Source: an uncultured Lachnospiraceae bacterium (GTDB lineage Bacteria; Bacillota; Clostridia; Lachnospirales; Lachnospiraceae). Taken from it: a DNA stretch of 8,895 nt. The stretch's first letter is position 1. Every line of letters begins with the position of its first letter. A program made the translations under genes and the position numbers. Below, piece after piece: positions 5,457 to 8,895 of the stretch. The notes under the pieces were generated by a model. The model saw nothing but the letters and a program-made list of their open reading frames with translations. It was not told the DNA's origin and ran no database searches. The stretch spans positions 1-8,895 of the forward strand of contig CACZOG010000218.1 of the NCBI GenBank assembly GCA_902782715.1. The letters run 5' to 3'.

Positions 5457-6560
5457 ATGATTAAGGTTCAGGGATTATCGAAAATTTATGGTGAAAACAT
5501 CGCTGTTGACGATATTTCGTTTGAAGTAAAAGAAGGTCATATCTATGGTTTCTTGGGCCCTAACGGTGCGGGCAAATCAACAACCATGAATATCATAACG
5601 GGATATATTTCGCCGACATACGGTACAGTTGAAGTGAACGGTTATTTAATGGGAAAGGATACTCTCAAAGCCAAGAAGAGCATCGGATATCTTCCTGAGA
5701 TCCCGCCTTTGTATCCCGATATGAATGTAAAGGAATATCTTACATTCGTTGCCAGGATAAAGGGTGTTCCCGGCAGTGAGAGAGAGGCAGAGATAAACAG
5801 GGTCATGGAAGCCACGGCCATTAAGGATATGGCTAAAAGACTTATAAAACATCTCTCCAAAGGTTATAAGCAGAGAGTCGGAATCGCTCAGGCAATCCTC
5901 GGAAATCCCGAGATAATCATCCTTGACGAGCCTACCGTAGGTCTCGATCCCGAACAGATCATTGAAGTCAGAACACTGATCAAATCGTTAAAAGGCGAAC
6001 ATACGGTTATCCTTTCTTCGCATATTCTTTCTGAGATAAGCGCAACATGCGATGAAGTTCTTGTAATTGCTAACGGAAGAATGGTTGCATGCGATACAAC
6101 GGATAATCTTCTTAAGAATCATAAATCCGTTAAGACAATTAAACTTAACGTTAAGGGAGATAAAGACAAGACAGAGGAAGTTCTTAATTCAATTGAAGCG
6201 CTTGAAGAAGTCAAATTCATCGAAAACAAGGGCGAAAGCAATGTTTTCGAGGTGTCATGCGATCCCGTAAAGGATTTACGAGAGGACATTTCCTTTGCAC
6301 TTTCGGATGCAAGACTTCTTATCCTTGAAATGAATGAAGAAACATCCTCACTCGAAGATATCTATCTTACACTTGTCAAGGAAGCTGACGAGCAGTACGC
6401 GGCTGAGATGAAAGCCATCAGCGAAGGAGCAGACCTTGATGAAGTGTTTGCTGATAAAGACGATGATCCTGAAGACGAGAAAACAGAATCCGCAGAAGAT
6501 TCAAAAGAGGAAAACGAATCCGAGGAAGATTCAAAAGAAGATTCTAAGGAGGAAGAGTAA
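5457..6560 (+). CDS. ABC exporter ATP-binding protein, GldA/NatA-like, with acidic tail
   Basis: This 367-residue cytoplasmic ATPase powers the membrane protein encoded directly downstream. The nucleotide-binding domain (about 1-225) has Walker A GPNGAGKST (34-42), a Q-loop region reading GYLPE (77-81; Glu in place of Gln, as I know from GldA/NatA-like proteins), the signature LSKGYKQR (133-140), Walker B IIILDEPT (153-160, Asp157-Glu158), the D-loop GLDP and the switch His189. A regulatory alpha/beta part follows (about 226-308), typical of this subfamily. Residues from about 320 to 367 form an acidic Asp/Glu/Ser/Lys tail with an internal duplication; such a tail is not needed for the ABC fold. 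The gene ends 2 nt before the next start, and the codons of its last residues contain the ribosome binding site of that gene. The substrate is unknown; GldA similarity does not imply gliding in this organism. Confidence 0.95.
   Translation: MIKVQGLSKIYGENIAVDDISFEVKEGHIYGFLGPNGAGKSTTMNIITGYISPTYGTVEVNGYLMGKDTLKAKKSIGYLPEIPPLYPDMNVKEYLTFVARIKGVPGSEREAEINRVMEATAIKDMAKRLIKHLSKGYKQRVGIAQAILGNPEIIILDEPTVGLDPEQIIEVRTLIKSLKGEHTVILSSHILSEISATCDEVLVIANGRMVACDTTDNLLKNHKSVKTIKLNVKGDKDKTEEVLNSIEALEEVKFIENKGESNVFEVSCDPVKDLREDISFALSDARLLILEMNEETSSLEDIYLTLVKEADEQYAAEMKAISEGADLDEVFADKDDDPEDEKTESAEDSKEENESEEDSKEDSKEEE
6486..6545 (+). repeat. Two-copy 30-bp tandem repeat inside the ATPase tail
   Basis: Units 6486-6515 and 6516-6545 each encode ten residues (ESAEDSKEEN and ESEEDSKEDS). 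Over the first 25 bases they differ at only three positions. The repeat is in frame, so copy-number change would alter tail length without breaking the gene. It points to recent growth of the acidic tail by duplication. Confidence 0.8.
6546..6552 (+). promoter_or_regulatory. Ribosome binding site of the permease gene inside the ATPase 3' end
   Basis: AAGGAGG lies 10 nt before the ATG at 6563 and doubles as the Lys-Glu-Glu codons at the end of the ATPase tail. This ties translation of the permease to the end of the upstream gene. Confidence 0.8.
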
Positions 6561-6562
6561 TT

Positions 6563-8692
6563 ATGACAGCCATATTTTTAAAAGAAATCAGATCGTATTT
6601 TAAATCACTTTTCGGTTGGTTATATCTTGCGGCATTTACATTCTTCGCAAGTCTTTACTTTATAGGTAACAATATTCAATACGGTTCACCTTATATTTCA
6701 GAAACGCTTTCGATGATGGTGATCGTACTTATATTCATTCTTCCTCTTCTTACAATGAGAATAATTGCGGAAGAAAAGAAGCAGAAAACCGACCAGTTCC
6801 TTATAACTGCACCCATACCTCTTTATAAGGTAATACTCGGCAAGTTCTTTGCACTTAGTGCGATAATGCTTCTTTCGACATTTATAGTCGGACTCGGTGC
6901 GGGCGTAATGGCTATTTACGGAAGCATTCCTGTTTGGGAAACAGTTTTTTCGCTTTTGGGATTCTTCCTTTTCGGCTGTGAATGCATAGCGATAGGCATG
7001 TTCTTATCCAGTGTTACGGAGCATCAGTTCATTGCGGCTATTTTCACATATGCCGTTTATATCTTTACGCTTCTTGTTCCTGGATTCTGCAGCTTCATCC
7101 TCGGATCCGACAAGATGTTTTCAAAGGTGATAAATGTATTTGACATATATGCACCTTTTAACGGGATAATGACCGGTGTTGTCGATCTGAATGATCTTCT
7201 TTACATTTTCTCCGTAATTGCGATCTTCCTTATTCTTACGTATAAAGTTTTCGCAAGGAATTCGGTTCAGATCTCCGCCATGGGACGCAATAGATTCTTC
7301 TTTTCGAATCTTTTATGGATCGTTATAATCGCAGCCATTATCGGAGCAAATTTCGGATGTAAATACATCCCCACCAAATACACGGAATTTGATGTTACAA
7401 AGAACGGTTATTACAAAATTACCGACGATACAAAAGAATTACTTAAGAGTCTTGATGAAGATGTAACGATATATGTTATTTCTACAAAAGCAGGAGTTGA
7501 TGAAACGGTTAAGCATTATCTTGATTCATATGACTCGGAATCAAAGCATATCAAGATCGAATTTAAGCCGCCTGTAGAATTCCCGACATTCTATACACAG
7601 TATACCGATACGTCTTTGGATTACAGTTCGCTTATTCTTACAATGGGAGACGAATCCAGGGTTATCCCGTATAATGATATGTTCGAATACACATACAATG
7701 CTTCCTACGGCAGTTATGCTGTTTCGGGATATGATGTTGAAGGACAGATCACCGCAGCGATCAATTCCATGATCTACGGAGATAATAAGGTTAAGGTTTA
7801 CTGCCTTACCGGACATGGTGAGGCGGAGATCCCTGCTTATATAACTGATAAAATGAAAAAGGGCAATTATATATTCGAGGATTTATATCTTTACGGCGAA
7901 GATGTTCCCGAAGACTGTAACATCCTTATCATCAACGGACCTCAGTCTGATCTTAGCAAAGAAGAAGTGGCTGCATTGGCTAAATATTCCAAGGCCGGCG
8001 GAAATCTTATAATGATGGCTTCCATGGATATGCAGCAATGCTACAATTACGATGGTTTTATCGAAACATTTGATGTTGATCTGACAGACGGAACGGTTAT
8101 TGAAAACGATTACAGATATCTTGTTTCGATAGGAAATGGTGTTGATCCTGCAGCTATTCTTGTTGAGCCCGATTACGCTTCTCCGTATATAACAGGTTCA
8201 AATAAGAAAAACTTCATTTATTTTTCAAGAGGAATCACATATGACTGGGATAATATCCCCGCAGATACCAGCATCAGCGATATTTTCTTATCAAGTGATA
8301 TTGCCTATGACAAGAACATGAGCGAAGGAGTAGATTATAGTTCGGATGAAAACAGTACAAACGGACCTTTCCGCCTCGGAGTACTTGTCAGAAAATACTC
8401 TGCAGAAAGCGGCAAAGATTCCAATACGGTCATCATCGGTTCACCTGCATTCTTATATGAAGATTTCGATCTGATAGTATCTAGAGGTAATTCGGATCTG
8501 GTGATCGAGATGCTTAAGAGTATGGTGGATAACTCGGTAGTTACGACTATCCCCGTAAAACACCTTACATATGACTATATAACCGTAAGTCAGGGCATGA
8601 TCTTATTCTATATCGTTATCTGCATGATAGCGATCCCTTTGAGCATGCTGATCGCCGGAATAGTTATAATGATTGTCAGAAGACTCAAGTAA
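6563..8692 (+). CDS. ABC exporter permease fused to a GldG-like auxiliary domain
   Basis: This 709-residue membrane protein joins two parts that are separate in the Flavobacterium Gld system. Residues 1-232 form an ABC-2 type permease (GldF-like) that starts with a short amphipathic piece (FLKEIRSYFKS) and has hydrophobic helices at about 17-37, 51-68, 95-118, 127-151, 158-182 and 212-230. A further helix at about 249-266 leads into a long extracytoplasmic domain (about 268-670) of the GldG/ABC_transp_aux type. Recognisable blocks there are FDVTKNGYYKITDDTKELL (276-294), LTGHGEAEIP (415-424), NILIINGPQSDLSKEE (453-468) and AGGNLIMM (478-485). A final helix (676-705) returns to the membrane and ends in RRLK. 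It pairs with the ATPase just upstream, with a 2-nt gap. No third gene of the kind often found in such loci (DUF4340-like) follows; gap comes next. The transported substrate is unknown. Confidence 0.9.
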   Translation: MTAIFLKEIRSYFKSLFGWLYLAAFTFFASLYFIGNNIQYGSPYISETLSMMVIVLIFILPLLTMRIIAEEKKQKTDQFLITAPIPLYKVILGKFFALSAIMLLSTFIVGLGAGVMAIYGSIPVWETVFSLLGFFLFGCECIAIGMFLSSVTEHQFIAAIFTYAVYIFTLLVPGFCSFILGSDKMFSKVINVFDIYAPFNGIMTGVVDLNDLLYIFSVIAIFLILTYKVFARNSVQISAMGRNRFFFSNLLWIVIIAAIIGANFGCKYIPTKYTEFDVTKNGYYKITDDTKELLKSLDEDVTIYVISTKAGVDETVKHYLDSYDSESKHIKIEFKPPVEFPTFYTQYTDTSLDYSSLILTMGDESRVIPYNDMFEYTYNASYGSYAVSGYDVEGQITAAINSMIYGDNKVKVYCLTGHGEAEIPAYITDKMKKGNYIFEDLYLYGEDVPEDCNILIINGPQSDLSKEEVAALAKYSKAGGNLIMMASMDMQQCYNYDGFIETFDVDLTDGTVIENDYRYLVSIGNGVDPAAILVEPDYASPYITGSNKKNFIYFSRGITYDWDNIPADTSISDIFLSSDIAYDKNMSEGVDYSSDENSTNGPFRLGVLVRKYSAESGKDSNTVIIGSPAFLYEDFDLIVSRGNSDLVIEMLKSMVDNSVVTTIPVKHLTYDYITVSQGMILFYIVICMIAIPLSMLIAGIVIMIVRRLK

Positions 8693-8733
8693 TTTGGGCT
8701 TTTGGTCACTTTTAACAAAAAATACAGTTTGTT

Positions 8734-8763
8734 CTTGAAATATAAAATCATTTCAAGTAAAAT
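8734..8763 (+). promoter_or_regulatory. Promoter P1 of gap with inverted repeat
   Basis: TTGAAA (8735-8740) and TAAAAT (8758-8763) are separated by 17 nt, a good sigma-A match. A perfect inverted repeat CTTGAAAT, 8-nt spacer, ATTTCAAG (8734-8757) covers the -35 and the whole spacer and ends at the base before the -10. This is the expected place for a repressor site. Transcription would start near 8770. Confidence 0.6.
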
Positions 8764-8781
8764 AGAAATGCTGAATAAATT

Positions 8782-8813
8782 TTGACAATTTTTTATCAAT
8801 TGTCAATGATAAT
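8782..8813 (+). promoter_or_regulatory. Possible promoter P2 of gap with inverted repeat
   Basis: A perfect -35 TTGACA (8782-8787) begins a 9-bp inverted repeat, TTGACAATT, 7-nt spacer, AATTGTCAA (8782-8806). The -10 is either AATGAT (8805-8810, spacing 17) or the better GATAAT (8808-8813, spacing 20, long). In a transcript from P1 the same repeat would form a hairpin 18 nt before the ribosome binding site. The repeat is certain; promoter and operator roles are inferred. Confidence 0.5.
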
Positions 8814-8838
8814 TAAATAAATCTAGGAGGATTTAAAA

Positions 8839-8895
8839 ATGGCAGTAAAAGTTGCAATTAATGGTTTTGGCCGTATCGGTCGTCTTGCATTCAGA
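8839..8895 (+). CDS. gap: Glyceraldehyde-3-phosphate dehydrogenase, N-terminal start
   Basis: The first 19 codons of the glycolytic NAD-dependent enzyme that converts glyceraldehyde 3-phosphate to 1,3-bisphosphoglycerate in the cytoplasm. The start MAVKVAINGFGRIGRLAFR is the classic GAPDH Rossmann opening, with the dinucleotide motif NGFGRIGR at 8-15. The ATG at 8839 has a strong AGGAGG (8825-8830) 8 nt upstream. Two of its three arginine codons are CGT, whereas AGA dominates in the upstream genes, as expected for a very highly expressed gene. It is separated from the ABC unit by a 146-nt leader with two promoter-like regions, so it is probably its own transcription unit. The rest of the gene is outside the window, so intactness and any partner genes (pgk, tpi) cannot be judged. 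Confidence 0.97.
   Translation, partial: MAVKVAINGFGRIGRLAFR

Noticed and set aside
8782..8806. Rex or CIRCE operator upstream of gap
   Set aside because: The arms do not match the TTGTTAA/TTAACAA Rex consensus or the CIRCE GAGTGCTAA arms; only the general dyad shape is shared.

Overview
This window looks like a chromosomal housekeeping stretch from a low-to-moderate GC Gram-positive anaerobe of the class Clostridia, most likely the family Lachnospiraceae. The reasons are the protein sequences (Der, GpsA, PNP-I, a MutS-related membrane ATPase of a clostridial type, and a GldA/GldFG-like exporter), strong GGAGG ribosome binding sites, AT-rich spacers and frequent AGA arginine codons. The genus cannot be fixed from this sequence. 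All ten genes read on the + strand. I see no rRNA, tRNA, CRISPR array, insertion sequence or phage gene, and no gene-free stretch reaches 300 bases.

Layout. (1) 1-414 is the 3' end of der (ribosome assembly GTPase). (2) 516-5311 is a tightly packed six-gene unit: gpsA (glycerol-3-phosphate for phospholipids), punA (purine salvage), a membrane-anchored MutS-family ATPase, rnhA (RNase HI), an unlisted 46-residue single-span membrane protein (4581-4721), and a 188-residue multi-span membrane protein with a Lys/Glu tail. Gaps are 18-24 nt, or the genes overlap by 1 and 14 nt. The unit closes with a clear intrinsic terminator at 5339-5372. (3) 5457-8692 is a two-gene ABC export unit: an ATPase with an acidic, internally duplicated tail, and a permease fused to a GldG-like extracytoplasmic domain. 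(4) 8839-8895 is the start of gap (glyceraldehyde-3-phosphate dehydrogenase), behind a leader with two promoter-like regions, each containing a perfect inverted repeat.

How the genes work together. The first unit mixes lipid precursor synthesis, purine salvage and nucleic-acid handling, so it is probably co-transcription of unrelated housekeeping genes. The exception is the 14-nt overlap of the MutS-like gene with rnhA, which suggests coupled production of two nucleic-acid enzymes. The ABC pair should form one complex, with the ATPase driving the fused membrane and GldG-like subunit; its substrate is unknown.

I found no clear-cut new defence or mobile system. The points most worth a second look are the membrane-tethered MutS-like ATPase coupled to RNase HI, the repeated promoter layout in which an inverted repeat bridges -35 and -10 (upstream of the ABC unit and twice upstream of gap), the permease-GldG fusion, and the unlisted 46-residue membrane protein.
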